The notes beneath the pieces were generated by a model. The model was not told where the DNA came from, did not search any database, and saw nothing but the letters and a program-made list of their open reading frames with translations. A stretch of 21,204 nt of DNA from Hallerella sp963597395. GTDB taxonomy: Bacteria > Fibrobacterota > Fibrobacteria > Fibrobacterales > Fibrobacteraceae. The translations under genes and the position numbers were made by a program. The first letter of the stretch is position 1. Every line of letters begins with the position of its first letter. The DNA is taken from positions 1 through 21,204 of the forward strand of contig CAVBPX010000040.1 in the NCBI GenBank assembly GCA_963597395.1, written 5' to 3'. Positions 13,619 to 21,204 of the stretch are shown here, piece after piece.

Positions 13619-16600
13619 TTAGCGGACGACCCGATACGTCCCGTTCCAGTTTTTGCTTTTCAGGTTTAACAGATAGATGCCCGCGCCAAAGCGGTCGAGG
13701 CTGACCGTCGCCTGTCCTTGCATGGTGACGACGTTCTTTTGGAGCATCCGATTTTTTCCGCTGATGTCCGTGACGGAAATCTGCACCTCTTCGGGAAGCC
13801 CGGTGAGCGAGACAATTCCGCGAGAAACGGTCAGATGCACGTCAAACCTGTTCTGCAGTCGGAGGGCCGTCGTGGAACCCTCCCCCGCCACCGTGATGAC
13901 GCCGCTCTTGGAGAATCCTTCGTCCGAGTGCCCGACGGTCGAAACCGTGTAGGCGTATTCCCCGGCGGCCACCGTGGAGAGGACCGCGCCGCGGACAAGA
14001 ACCTGTTTTGCGCCCGAAGCGAGAACCGTGTCCGTCACCGTGATGCCCTCGGGAAGCCCGTCAAACGAAAGACTTGTCGCTCCGGAATATTCGTAGCAGA
14101 ACGGGACGATGCTGTCGCCCGCGGCAACGCTCTGCTTCGAGCTGCCCGCGCCGCACTTTGTGATGGTCGAAGCCTTCGTCGGTGAAGAAGTTTCCACGGC
14201 GCCCTGCGAAACCCCGACGAACCGGCTGAACGTATCGCCTTCGCTGTCGGTGAGAAGAAATTCAATGTATCCGACGCCGCCGAATTTGGCGTCGAGCGAG
14301 ACCGTCATCTTGGAGCCGCTGAGCTTGGCCGTGACCCCGGACGGAACGCTTGTGAGCTTGTAGGTTCCGCCGTTATATCCCGCCGTAAAGTTTGAAAGGT
14401 CAATGACCTGGGTCTCTCCCGATTCAAAGCTGTAGTGCGGACGGGCAAGCCATTCCAGATAGCGTTCGAGTTCCGTCCAGCCGTCGCCCAGGCGGTCGTT
14501 ATTTGCATCGCTAAAGTCTCCCTTCGAGGACTTTGTGTTGTAGCCATACATTTTTTCCCACCAATCGGGAAGGCCGTCAAGGTCCGAATCATAATCGTCC
14601 GCCCATGACGTCGAAGGGTAGCTTTCGTAGCCGCCGACGTCCGATTCCCTGTCCGGAATTCCCGGAAGCCCGCTGACCGATCCTTTGTATTTATACGTCT
14701 GATTTTTGACTTCGCCGATGATGCGCGTATCGTGATCGTCGAAAACGGGCATTCTCTGTCCGACGTCGGAGAGAACGTCCTTGTAGGCGGCGCGGGCCGT
14801 CTGAATGTTTGCATAGGACGGGAAGAAGGCGCTCGAATTCCAAACGTCCCAGTCGAGCGTCTGGCCGTTCGAAAGCGTGTAGGTGCGACCGCATTCGTCA
14901 TTTTTTCCGTCGCACGTATAGGATCCGTTTGCGGCCTGCAAAATGTTGTTGTGATAATAATACGCCTGGGAGCCTTTGCCCGTGCCTTCCAGGTCCGCCT
15001 TGAGCGTCAGCCCGTGAAGTTTTGTCGCCGCGCCTTCCTTGTAAAAGTTGCCGACAAAGTTCACCTCGTGCGCGCCGCCGTCCGTGACGCGGCTATACCA
15101 GTTATAGACGACGTTGTTGAAGATGTCGAGACGGCCCGCATAATAGCCGTCGCCGTCAAGGCCGCCACCCATGCTCCAGTTGCGGCCCTCGTTGTGGGCA
15201 AGTAGGTTGTGATGGAAGCTTCCAATGTCGCCGCCAATCGTCGCCGCATATCCGTGGCCCGTTCCAGCGGGATAGTTCTGATGGTCCGCAATGTTCAGGG
15301 CTTCCGAAATCAGGGTGCGCTGAAGGGTAATGTTTTTAGCGCCGCGGCTGCTGAACGCCTCGTCAATCGTCCAGCTTATCGATGCGTGGTCGAGGATGCT
15401 GTGATCGCCGCCCGTGAGGCCCATGCCGTCATAGGTTTGGCCGTAACCGAGCCTGACGCGCATAAAGCGGATAATCATATCGTTTCCCGTAAAACCGACC
15501 GGTGCGCTTCGGATGGTAATGCCCTTGCCCGGAGCGGACTGCCCCGCTATCGTCACATAGCTTTGGTTGCAGGTCAGACGGGACTTGAGTTCTATAATTC
15601 CCGAAACCTTGAAGAGTATCGTCCGCGGCCCGATATCCGCCGTACACGCTTCGCGGAAACTGCCCTCGCCCGAATCGTTCAGGTTCGTCACATAGACAAC
15701 CTTTCCGCCGCGGCCCCCTACCGCCGTCCGGCCGTAACCTTCCGCATCCGCAAACGCGAGTCTTCCGAGCCCAAAACTCCAGACGCTTCCCTGCGTAACG
15801 CCGCCCTGCGAATCGACTTCATCCACGCGCCAGTAATAGCGGTAAAGCGCATAGGCGCCGCTGACGCTGTAGGAGGTTCCTGTCTGCTCCCCTTTATATT
15901 CGTCGCTTTTTACCGTTGCAGCGGCCACCGAAGCGGAATCCGTTCCGACAAAAACGCGATGCTTTGCGGCATTCGGAGCGGCCTTCCACGAAAGCTTTAC
16001 CGTCCCCGCGTCCCCGCTTGCATGATAGTCCCCGTCGGACGGGGAAGGCTCGGTCGCCTGGTAAGCGGAATTCGGGACGTTGAGCGCAAAGCCGTTTAGC
16101 GTTACATTCCTAAAAGTCGCACTGGACGTGCTCGGTGCAAAGCGAACGGTCGCCTCTCCGCCATTAGAAACCGTAAACGTCACATAGGCCGTCGCCGCGT
16201 CGGCCGTTTTCAAGGCCCGGTTCGAAGGCGTCACGGTCAGCTTTTTTACGTCGTTCACATAGACGTCGATATTGCTGTAGGTGTAGGCCGTCGGAGCGTC
16301 CACGTTATTCAAATAGGCGAGGAGCGAATGCGTCCCCGCGGAAAGGTTCCTAAAGCGGAGGGAAATTTCTCCGCCGGAGTTTCCGCCGTCCACGATGATG
16401 CCGTCCCCGACGAGCCGCGCATAATTCGGATTTTGGACCGAAGCCTTGTACCAGTTCGTTTTGAGGGCGCTGCCCGCGCTCCCCTTCGACACGGTAATCT
16501 TTACGCCCGAAAGGGTCGTATCCGCGGAACTCACTCCCGTAACGACCCATGGGACGTATCCGCTCTCGGTGACTTCGGTCGAAGTTCTGCCGCTCTGGTC

Positions 16601-16687
16601 AAAATCCACCTTGATGACGGGACTTGCGGCAAAGGAAAAAGCCGTCGCAAGGCCTATCGCGGAAAGGATAAAACGCGTATTTCGCAT
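13619..16687 (-). CDS. multidomain PL1 pectate lyase with sorting tail
   Basis: This 1022-residue secreted enzyme has a signal peptide ending near residue 21 (FSFAA). An N-terminal malectin/CBM-like beta domain (about 22-205) is followed by an FN3-like domain (212-306) with WKAAPNAAKHRVFVG. The PL1 beta-helix (about 311-690) begins FADAEGYGRTAVGGRGG and has LDHASISWTIDEAFS and HHNLLAHNEGRNW, as in the bacterial PL1_2 type. It cleaves pectate by calcium-dependent beta-elimination. An EF-hand/thrombospondin-3-like segment DYDSDLDGLPDWWE (698-711) follows, then Ig-like regions and a C-terminal tail (about 950-1022) with SVTDISGKN and GAGIYLLNL resembling type IX sorting tails. The ATG at 16687 was chosen for GGAG seven bases upstream and the signal peptide. 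Confidence 0.9.
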   Translation of the reverse strand: MRNTRFILSAIGLATAFSFAASPVIKVDFDQSGRTSTEVTESGYVPWVVTGVSSADTTLSGVKITVSKGSAGSALKTNWYKASVQNPNYARLVGDGIIVDGGNSGGEISLRFRNLSAGTHSLLAYLNNVDAPTAYTYSNIDVYVNDVKKLTVTPSNRALKTADAATAYVTFTVSNGGEATVRFAPSTSSATFRNVTLNGFALNVPNSAYQATEPSPSDGDYHASGDAGTVKLSWKAAPNAAKHRVFVGTDSASVAAATVKSDEYKGEQTGTSYSVSGAYALYRYYWRVDEVDSQGGVTQGSVWSFGLGRLAFADAEGYGRTAVGGRGGKVVYVTNLNDSGEGSFREACTADIGPRTILFKVSGIIELKSRLTCNQSYVTIAGQSAPGKGITIRSAPVGFTGNDMIIRFMRVRLGYGQTYDGMGLTGGDHSILDHASISWTIDEAFSSRGAKNITLQRTLISEALNIADHQNYPAGTGHGYAATIGGDIGSFHHNLLAHNEGRNWSMGGGLDGDGYYAGRLDIFNNVVYNWYSRVTDGGAHEVNFVGNFYKEGAATKLHGLTLKADLEGTGKGSQAYYYHNNILQAANGSYTCDGKNDECGRTYTLSNGQTLDWDVWNSSAFFPSYANIQTARAAYKDVLSDVGQRMPVFDDHDTRIIGEVKNQTYKYKGSVSGLPGIPDRESDVGGYESYPSTSWADDYDSDLDGLPDWWEKMYGYNTKSSKGDFSDANNDRLGDGWTELERYLEWLARPHYSFESGETQVIDLSNFTAGYNGGTYKLTSVPSGVTAKLSGSKMTVSLDAKFGGVGYIEFLLTDSEGDTFSRFVGVSQGAVETSSPTKASTITKCGAGSSKQSVAAGDSIVPFCYEYSGATSLSFDGLPEGITVTDTVLASGAKQVLVRGAVLSTVAAGEYAYTVSTVGHSDEGFSKSGVITVAGEGSTTALRLQNRFDVHLTVSRGIVSLTGLPEEVQISVTDISGKNRMLQKNVVTMQGQATVSLDRFGAGIYLLNLKSKNWNGTYRVVR

Positions 16688-16782
16688 AAGGACACTCCAG
16701 GACTTGAAATTTTCTGCGTTGAAAATTCCACATGCTAAAATTAGCCCCGGATGCCGCGCAAAACGAAAAATCCAAAATTTTC

Positions 16783-16800
16783 GGTTGTCTTCGGACAACT
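16783..16800 (-). terminator. possible weak terminator after the protease gene
   Basis: On the minus strand GTTGTC-CGAA-GACAAC (16784-16799) forms a 6-bp hairpin just past the protease stop. It is followed by CGAAAATTTTGGATTTTT rather than a clean U-tract. The 126-bp gap 16688-16813 also has the short dyad GCTAA-AA-TTAGC (16734-16745) and must hold any promoter of the pectate lyase. Confidence 0.35.
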
Positions 16801-16813
16801 TGAAACGTTTGCC

Positions 16814-18181
16814 CTAGTCGCTTCCCACCAGCATATACGTGCACTTTTCAAAGTTCGAAGTCGTCGCCTTGGGTACAATGTCCTTGAACTGGAGCAGGTT
16901 GTAAATTTTGCTCGCCTTGATTCCGAAGTTCACGTTTTGCGAATCTTCCACATCCAAAAAGGAAGTGGCAAGCCCGATGATTTTTCCGTTCGAAACGATT
17001 GGCCCTCCCGAGTTTCCGGGCTGCACGGCGGCATCAATCTGGAACATCGATTTGTCGCCGCGGTATCCGTTTTTTCCGGAGACGATTCCCTTGGTCACCT
17101 TGAGGTCCGAGCCCTGATACTGAATTTGCGGATAGCCGTAAACGAGAATGTCCGCGCCGAGCGAAGGCTCCTCATTCGAAATGGGGCACGCATTCAACGT
17201 CACGCCCTGTACGCGCAAAATGGCAAAGTCGAGGAACCGTTCCGAAAATTCATCCACGACTTCGAACGTCGCTTTTTCGAGCTTTTTCCCGTTGAGGTAA
17301 AGAGCCATGGCGTTCATATACTTCGTCACGTGCGAATTTGTAATCAAAATATCCGGGCGAATCGCCACGGCGCTTCCCGAATAGTATCCGCCCGACCCGC
17401 CGTTCTCCGCGCCGTCGTTGGAAAGAAAATTTTCGCTGAGCGAAATCTTTACGGTATCGAGTGCGACGTTAATGTAATTTGGACCGACGACCACAAAACT
17501 TTTCTTGGCGGTATCCGAATAGACGGCGACATACTCTCCGTCGCCATTTTTGGATATATCCACCGAAGTCGCCTTAATGGTTCCAATCGTGTCAAGATAG
17601 ACGAAATATTCCCCATTGAAAAAAACAGACTCCAAAACAAATTTTCTCGGATTGTCAAATTTTTTGTACTCGCACCGGTCAAACTCCCTCTTTTCCTCGT
17701 CCCAAAGACATATCGATCCGGAACGGAAGGAATACTGCAAGGTGTCCTTGCCTTTGAAAGATTTTCCCCGGGAATTTTTTTGGGAACGCTCCCTGTTTGA
17801 AAACTCGGCAGTCCAGCCATAAGTTTGAAGCATGCTGAAAGACCCCGGGCCAACGACCAGAACATAGCGGTGCGTTTGGGAAGTTCCGCCCAAAATGGCT
17901 ATCTCCTCCCCCATTTTATTTCGATCCTTCAATATCATCTTCAAGTGAATCCGATAAAAAGATTTGCCCACCCGGACGGTCATGACGGAATCGCTCACAA
18001 ATTCAAAGACAATCTTTCCCTTTTTCTCGACGGGCTTTTCGTCCGTACAATAGTCATTCAGGTCCGGTTTATAGGAGCACACTCTGGAAACGTCAAATTC
18101 AAAAACGGATTCCCGGGCAAGTCCCAGGGATGCCAAAATCAAAAGTCCCGAAAAAATCCGTTTGATTCCCAAAAATTTCAT
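16814..18181 (-). CDS. secreted trypsin-like serine protease
   Basis: This 455-residue protein has a signal peptide ending at about residue 22 (GLA). Residues about 24-255 form an unrecognised beta-rich region with several cysteines. The peptidase domain (about 262-435) is of the trypsin/DegP-like S1 type. The triad is visible as ITNSHVT (H284), FLDFAIL (D318) and QPGNSGGP (S391), with YGYPQ and IDAAVQPG typical of HtrA-like enzymes. Unlike DegP there is no PDZ domain. It should act in the periplasm or outside the cell; substrates are unknown. AAGGAA precedes the ATG at 18181. It is divergent from the CMD-cupin gene, and the pectate lyase follows on the same strand after 126 bases. Confidence 0.88.
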   Translation of the reverse strand: MKFLGIKRIFSGLLILASLGLARESVFEFDVSRVCSYKPDLNDYCTDEKPVEKKGKIVFEFVSDSVMTVRVGKSFYRIHLKMILKDRNKMGEEIAILGGTSQTHRYVLVVGPGSFSMLQTYGWTAEFSNRERSQKNSRGKSFKGKDTLQYSFRSGSICLWDEEKREFDRCEYKKFDNPRKFVLESVFFNGEYFVYLDTIGTIKATSVDISKNGDGEYVAVYSDTAKKSFVVVGPNYINVALDTVKISLSENFLSNDGAENGGSGGYYSGSAVAIRPDILITNSHVTKYMNAMALYLNGKKLEKATFEVVDEFSERFLDFAILRVQGVTLNACPISNEEPSLGADILVYGYPQIQYQGSDLKVTKGIVSGKNGYRGDKSMFQIDAAVQPGNSGGPIVSNGKIIGLATSFLDVEDSQNVNFGIKASKIYNLLQFKDIVPKATTSNFEKCTYMLVGSD

Positions 18182-18253
18182 ATTGCGTTCCTTTTCAAAA
18201 TATAATTCATTTTAGTCGGCCCGAACCGCCCGGAAATTTTTTGAGAAAACCTC

Positions 18254-18284
18254 TTGACCTAGAGTTTGCTCCAAGTCGTATATT
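18254..18284 (+). promoter_or_regulatory. MerR-type promoter of the CMD-cupin gene
   Basis: A -35 TTGACC (18254-18259) and a -10 TATATT (18279-18284) are separated by 19 bp, longer than the normal 17. The spacer contains the dyad ACCTAGAG-TTTG-CTCCAAGT (18257-18276), with six of eight positions complementary. Long spacers with a CTTGGAGT-like dyad are the hallmark of promoters activated by MerR-family regulators. No MerR gene is in this window. Confidence 0.7.
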
Positions 18285-18312
18285 TTAAGGGATTCAACCG
18301 ACGAGGTCACAG

Positions 18313-19530
18313 ATGAAAAAAGGACGGTTACTGATGAGTCTCCTTGGACTGACATTTGCACTGGCCGGGTGCAATTCCACCCCGGAAGAAAACGGCAAGG
18401 CATTTTCGCACGATGCGGAAATGCGCGAAATTCTCGACAACATGACGGAACGGGAGGTTCCCCAAAAGACGCCGCTAATCGAAAGGCGCGAACGCGCGCT
18501 CATCACGGTCGTTTCGCTCACGGTCCAGCAATCCTCGGAGCTTCTCTCGGATAGAATCGGAAAGTTCCTCGACGAGAAGGTTCTTTCCGCGGAAGAAATT
18601 CTCGAAGCCGTTTACCAGTGTGCGCCTTACAGCGGCATATCCCGGGCGGCGGATGCCGCCAATGTGGCCGAAGGCGTTTTCAAGTCCCGGGGAATTTCCG
18701 CAAATACGCATCGCGGAACAACGGACGGAAGCGCCGCGGACCGGTTCGAAAAAGGCGTCAACGCGCAAATTTCCCTTTTCGGCAAGGGCTTTGAAAAAAT
18801 CAAAAGTGCGGGCAAGGACAGCGTTCCGCTTTCGAACTACTTCCTCGCCACGAACTGTTTTGGCGACTACTACACGCGCCAGGGCATCGACCTCAAGACC
18901 CGCGAGCTTCTTACGATGGCCATTCTCGTGAACCTCGGAACGGAGCCGCAGCTGCTTTCCCACATCAAGGCGAACCTTTCCCAGGGACGCTCCAAGGAAT
19001 ATCTCGAACAGGTCATCTATGTGTGCCTTCCGTATTGCGGGTATCCGCGGATGCTGAACGCGCAAAGGCTCCTTGGGGAAGCCTCCGAAGAAGCGGCCCG
19101 GGATGCGGCGAAGAACGGTCTTGAAAGCCTCGCCACGGCGGAGAAGATTTTTGTCCGCGGCGAAAAAAATCCCTTCGGAAAGTTTTTCAAGGGGCAGTCC
19201 TACCTCAAGCGGCTGAACGAAAAGGACATTTCTGTCGCAAACGTCACGTTTGAACCGGGCTGCCGCAACAAGTGGCACATTCACCGCGCAGGCGGCCAGC
19301 TTCTGATTGTTACCGCGGGCGAGGGATGGCTCCAGTTCGAAGGGAAACCCGCCCAAAAGCTCCGCGCGGGCGACGTCGCCTATATTCCGCGCGACATCAA
19401 GCACTGGCACGGCGCCGCCAAAAATTCCTGGTTTGCCCACCTCTCGGTCGAGGTTCCGGACCCGACAGCGAAAGGCAAAGGCAACGAATGGCTGGAAGAC
19501 GTTTCTGACGAAGATTACAATCGTCTCTAA
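18313..19530 (+). CDS. lipoprotein with two carboxymuconolactone-decarboxylase-like domains and a cupin
   Basis: This 405-residue protein begins with a lipoprotein signal and lipobox LAGC (C20). A first CMD/AhpD-like helical domain (about 55-125) has QCAPYSG, and a second (about 175-255) has RELLTMAILVNLG and VCLPYCG (C238, C242). A cupin follows (about 300-382): W-H322-I-H324, Q329 and H364 or H366 look like its metal ligands. CMD-cupin fusions are common, but the substrate is usually unknown; peroxidase-like thiol chemistry or modification of a small organic compound are options. The signal peptide places it in the envelope. GAGG lies six bases before the ATG. It is driven by a MerR-type promoter and ends before a terminator at 19555. 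Confidence 0.87.
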   Translation: MKKGRLLMSLLGLTFALAGCNSTPEENGKAFSHDAEMREILDNMTEREVPQKTPLIERRERALITVVSLTVQQSSELLSDRIGKFLDEKVLSAEEILEAVYQCAPYSGISRAADAANVAEGVFKSRGISANTHRGTTDGSAADRFEKGVNAQISLFGKGFEKIKSAGKDSVPLSNYFLATNCFGDYYTRQGIDLKTRELLTMAILVNLGTEPQLLSHIKANLSQGRSKEYLEQVIYVCLPYCGYPRMLNAQRLLGEASEEAARDAAKNGLESLATAEKIFVRGEKNPFGKFFKGQSYLKRLNEKDISVANVTFEPGCRNKWHIHRAGGQLLIVTAGEGWLQFEGKPAQKLRAGDVAYIPRDIKHWHGAAKNSWFAHLSVEVPDPTAKGKGNEWLEDVSDEDYNRL

Positions 19531-19554
19531 AAATTTTCAAAAAAGAAAGCTTCG

Positions 19555-19581
19555 CGGACCGCTTCAAAACGGTCCGTTTTT
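19555..19581 (+). terminator. intrinsic terminator after the CMD-cupin gene
   Basis: CGGACCG (19555-19561), eight-base loop, CGGTCCG (19570-19576), then TTTTT. It separates the CMD-cupin gene from the antiporter, whose ATG lies only 15 bases further on. Confidence 0.85.
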
Positions 19582-19595
19582 GTATCTTTGTAGCG

Positions 19596-21053
19596 ATGCT
19601 TTTCCTTCTTATCGCACTGCTGATTATCGCATCGATTTTTGCGACAAAGATTTCGGACAAGATCGGCGTCCCGGTTCTTGTGGTCTTCCTCGCGGTCGGT
19701 ATTCTCGTCGGCGCGGACGGCCTGAACCTCGTCCAGTTTAACGATGCGAAGGTCACCAAGCAGATTGCGGATATTCTCCTCATCTTTATTCTTTTCGACG
19801 GCGGATTCCGGACGGCCCGCTCGGACCTGCAGCTCGTGGCAAAGCCGAGCATTATCCTTGCGACGTTTGGAGTTGCCGCAACGGCCTTTGTCCTCGGCAT
19901 TTCGATTCATTTTATTATGGACTACGACTGGCTGCAGTCCATGATGATAGGTTCCATCATCTCTTCGACCGATGCCGCAGCCGTTTTTCTCATCACCCGT
20001 CAGAACCCCATCAAAAAGAAGCTCGCGGCGACCCTCAACGTCGAAAGCGCGGCCAACGACCCGATGGCGATTCTCCTCACCCTCGCCTTTGTGGGGAGCC
20101 TCTCGTCGGGCTCCGATTCTTCCCCGCTCCGCTTTTTAGGCTCGCTCGTCTGGCAATTTTCGGGCGGCATCGTCGTCGGATTTTTGATAAGCCGCGCGTC
20201 CAAGTTCCTCTTTGACCACCTCAAGTCCCAGAACCGCGGATATTATTACGTTCTCATCATCGGCGCGATTCTTCTCGCCTACGGCGCCGCGGATTCGATT
20301 CGCGCAAACGGCATCATCGCGGTCTTCTTTATGGGCTACTGGCTCGGAAACTCCGACTTTGTCGCAAAGCGCGGCGTAAGCAACTTCCTCGAAGGAATTT
20401 CCACGTTCTGCAACATGGCGCTGTTTCTAATGCTCGGACTTCTCGCGTTTCCGCGGAGCTTTATCCACGTCTGGAAGGAAGGCCTTTTAATTGCGGCCCT
20501 TATGATTTTTGTGGCGCGGCCCATCGCCGTGTGGCTTTCGACCTTCCCCTTTAAATATACGGCCAAGGAACGCGGATTCCTTTGCTGGGGCGGCATCAAG
20601 GGCGCCGTCCCGATTGTGCTTGCCACCTACCCCGCGGCCTACGGCCTCGACCCGAGCGAATCCGTTTTCAACATTATCTTTTTCGCGGTCATCATCAGCT
20701 GCCTTTTGCAGGGAAGTACGCTCGGCGTTCTTGCCCGCAAGCTGAAACTGTCCGTACCGAAGCCGCCCGAATCGCCGTTTTCCATGGAACTTCATTCCGT
20801 AAAACGGACAGACATGGATCTCATCGAGTTTCAGGTTCTCGCGGATTCCTTCTGCGCACAAAAGACGATTCAGTCGTTAAAGCTCGGGCAGGACATTGTC
20901 ATCACGTCCATCACGCGGGACGCCCGGATTCTCCCTCCGCGCGGCGGTGTCAAGCTGCAAACCGACGACATCCTCTACATTCTCGTCCCCATTTCCAAGC
21001 AACACGACCTGCTCCAATATCTGGAACAGGGAACCTCCGCCACGGCGAACTAG
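19596..21053 (+). CDS. cation (K+ or Na+)/proton antiporter with TrkA_C domain
   Basis: This 485-residue inner-membrane protein has about a dozen hydrophobic helices over residues 1-380. Family motifs of CPA-type antiporters are present: IGVPVLVVFLAVGILVGADG near the N-terminus, LLIFILFDGG (61-70), SSTDAAAVF (D126) and ESAANDPMAI with the N154-D155 pair expected in the ion site. A cytoplasmic TrkA_C/RCK_C-like domain (about 398-478) suggests gating by a nucleotide or ion. It is closest in appearance to NhaP2/CvrA-type K+/H+ antiporters, but lacks their extra C-terminal part. It would help control pH and cell volume. No clear Shine-Dalgarno sequence precedes the ATG at 19596, and the upstream terminator leaves little room for a promoter. 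Confidence 0.9.
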   Translation: MLFLLIALLIIASIFATKISDKIGVPVLVVFLAVGILVGADGLNLVQFNDAKVTKQIADILLIFILFDGGFRTARSDLQLVAKPSIILATFGVAATAFVLGISIHFIMDYDWLQSMMIGSIISSTDAAAVFLITRQNPIKKKLAATLNVESAANDPMAILLTLAFVGSLSSGSDSSPLRFLGSLVWQFSGGIVVGFLISRASKFLFDHLKSQNRGYYYVLIIGAILLAYGAADSIRANGIIAVFFMGYWLGNSDFVAKRGVSNFLEGISTFCNMALFLMLGLLAFPRSFIHVWKEGLLIAALMIFVARPIAVWLSTFPFKYTAKERGFLCWGGIKGAVPIVLATYPAAYGLDPSESVFNIIFFAVIISCLLQGSTLGVLARKLKLSVPKPPESPFSMELHSVKRTDMDLIEFQVLADSFCAQKTIQSLKLGQDIVITSITRDARILPPRGGVKLQTDDILYILVPISKQHDLLQYLEQGTSATAN

Positions 21054-21111
21054 GCGTTTTTAGCGATACATTCCCATTCCAATGTCATTTTGGAGGTTCG
21101 AAAGAGCCGTC

Positions 21112-21148
21112 CTGCCTGCTGACAGGCCCGCCTGCTGCGGGCAGGCAG
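21112..21148. repeat. GC-rich palindromic intergenic repeat
   Basis: CTGCCTGC (21112-21119) and GCAGGCAG (21141-21148) are perfect inverted arms. Between them lie alternative hairpins GCCTG-CTGA-CAGGC (21114-21127) and GCCCGC-CTGCT-GCGGGC (21126-21142), and GCCTGCTG occurs twice. It resembles a REP-like element and may also act as a terminator-like structure for the antiporter gene, although no U-tract follows. Confidence 0.6.
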
Positions 21149-21170
21149 ATAGAATCCATCCCGCAGTTCA

Positions 21171-21204
21171 GAACTTAGTTGGGAGAACTTGGAACTTAGA
21201 TTCG
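21171..21204. repeat. degenerate heptanucleotide repeat
   Basis: Copies of GAACTT(A/G) occur at 21171, 21185 and 21192, spaced by 14 and 7 bases, so they sit in one 7-base register; the unit at 21178 is degenerate. The array reaches the window edge and may continue. No coding potential is seen in 21054-21204. Confidence 0.5.

Noticed and set aside
16751..17800. 349-codon plus-strand open frame antisense to the protease
   Set aside because: The minus strand carries an intact His-Asp-Ser protease; the plus frame has no recognisable motif.
21112..21204. CRISPR array at the right edge
   Set aside because: The repeats are 7-8 bases without uniform spacers, and no cas gene is present.

Overview
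The window looks like a chromosomal segment from a Fibrobacter-type bacterium (phylum Fibrobacterota). The pointers are: a regulator of the kind collected in the Fibrobacter paralogous family TIGR02147; a lipoprotein esterase with a long Ser/Glu linker of 'SSSSE' type; several large secreted plant-cell-wall enzymes with type-IX-like C-terminal tails; and many lipoproteins. Most genes are GC-rich with AT-rich intergenic regions. No transposase, phage gene or CRISPR array was seen. The assignment is by family recognition only, without a database search.

Layout. Positions 1-1186 hold a peroxide-defence pair: a rubredoxin-first rubrerythrin behind a near-consensus promoter that overlaps a perfect PerR-type palindrome, then a PerR regulator with all five metal-sensing residues. 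Positions 1141-5182 on the minus strand form a likely four-gene run: an ABC-class ATPase, a secreted protein with three four-cysteine repeats, an AT-rich lipoprotein and the tRNA methyltransferase TrmO. A PEGA-domain protein (5283-5813, plus) ends at a strong terminator.

Positions 5896-12216 are a polysaccharide-utilisation region. It has a GH98 glycoside hydrolase, a two-gene unit of a TIGR02147-type regulator overlapping a CBM-like surface lipoprotein by ATGA, and, divergently, a CE1/feruloyl-esterase-like lipoprotein behind a structured leader. A tRNA-Cys (12258-12330, minus) lies against a bidirectional terminator. Positions 12374-13603 encode a DUF374 acyltransferase and a DnaQ-like exonuclease. 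Positions 13619-18181 (minus) encode a large PL1 pectate lyase and a trypsin-like protease. Positions 18313-21053 (plus) encode a CMD-CMD-cupin lipoprotein under a MerR-type promoter, then a cation/proton antiporter. The right edge holds a GC-rich palindromic repeat and a heptanucleotide repeat.

How the genes work together. The GH98, the CE1-like esterase and the PL1 lyase together suggest attack on xylan-type and pectic polymers at or outside the cell surface. The regulator-lipoprotein pair between the GH98 and the esterase is the best candidate for a little-described sensing or adhesion system. The PerR/rubrerythrin unit and the CMD-cupin gene are two separate stress-response units whose control sites are visible in the DNA.
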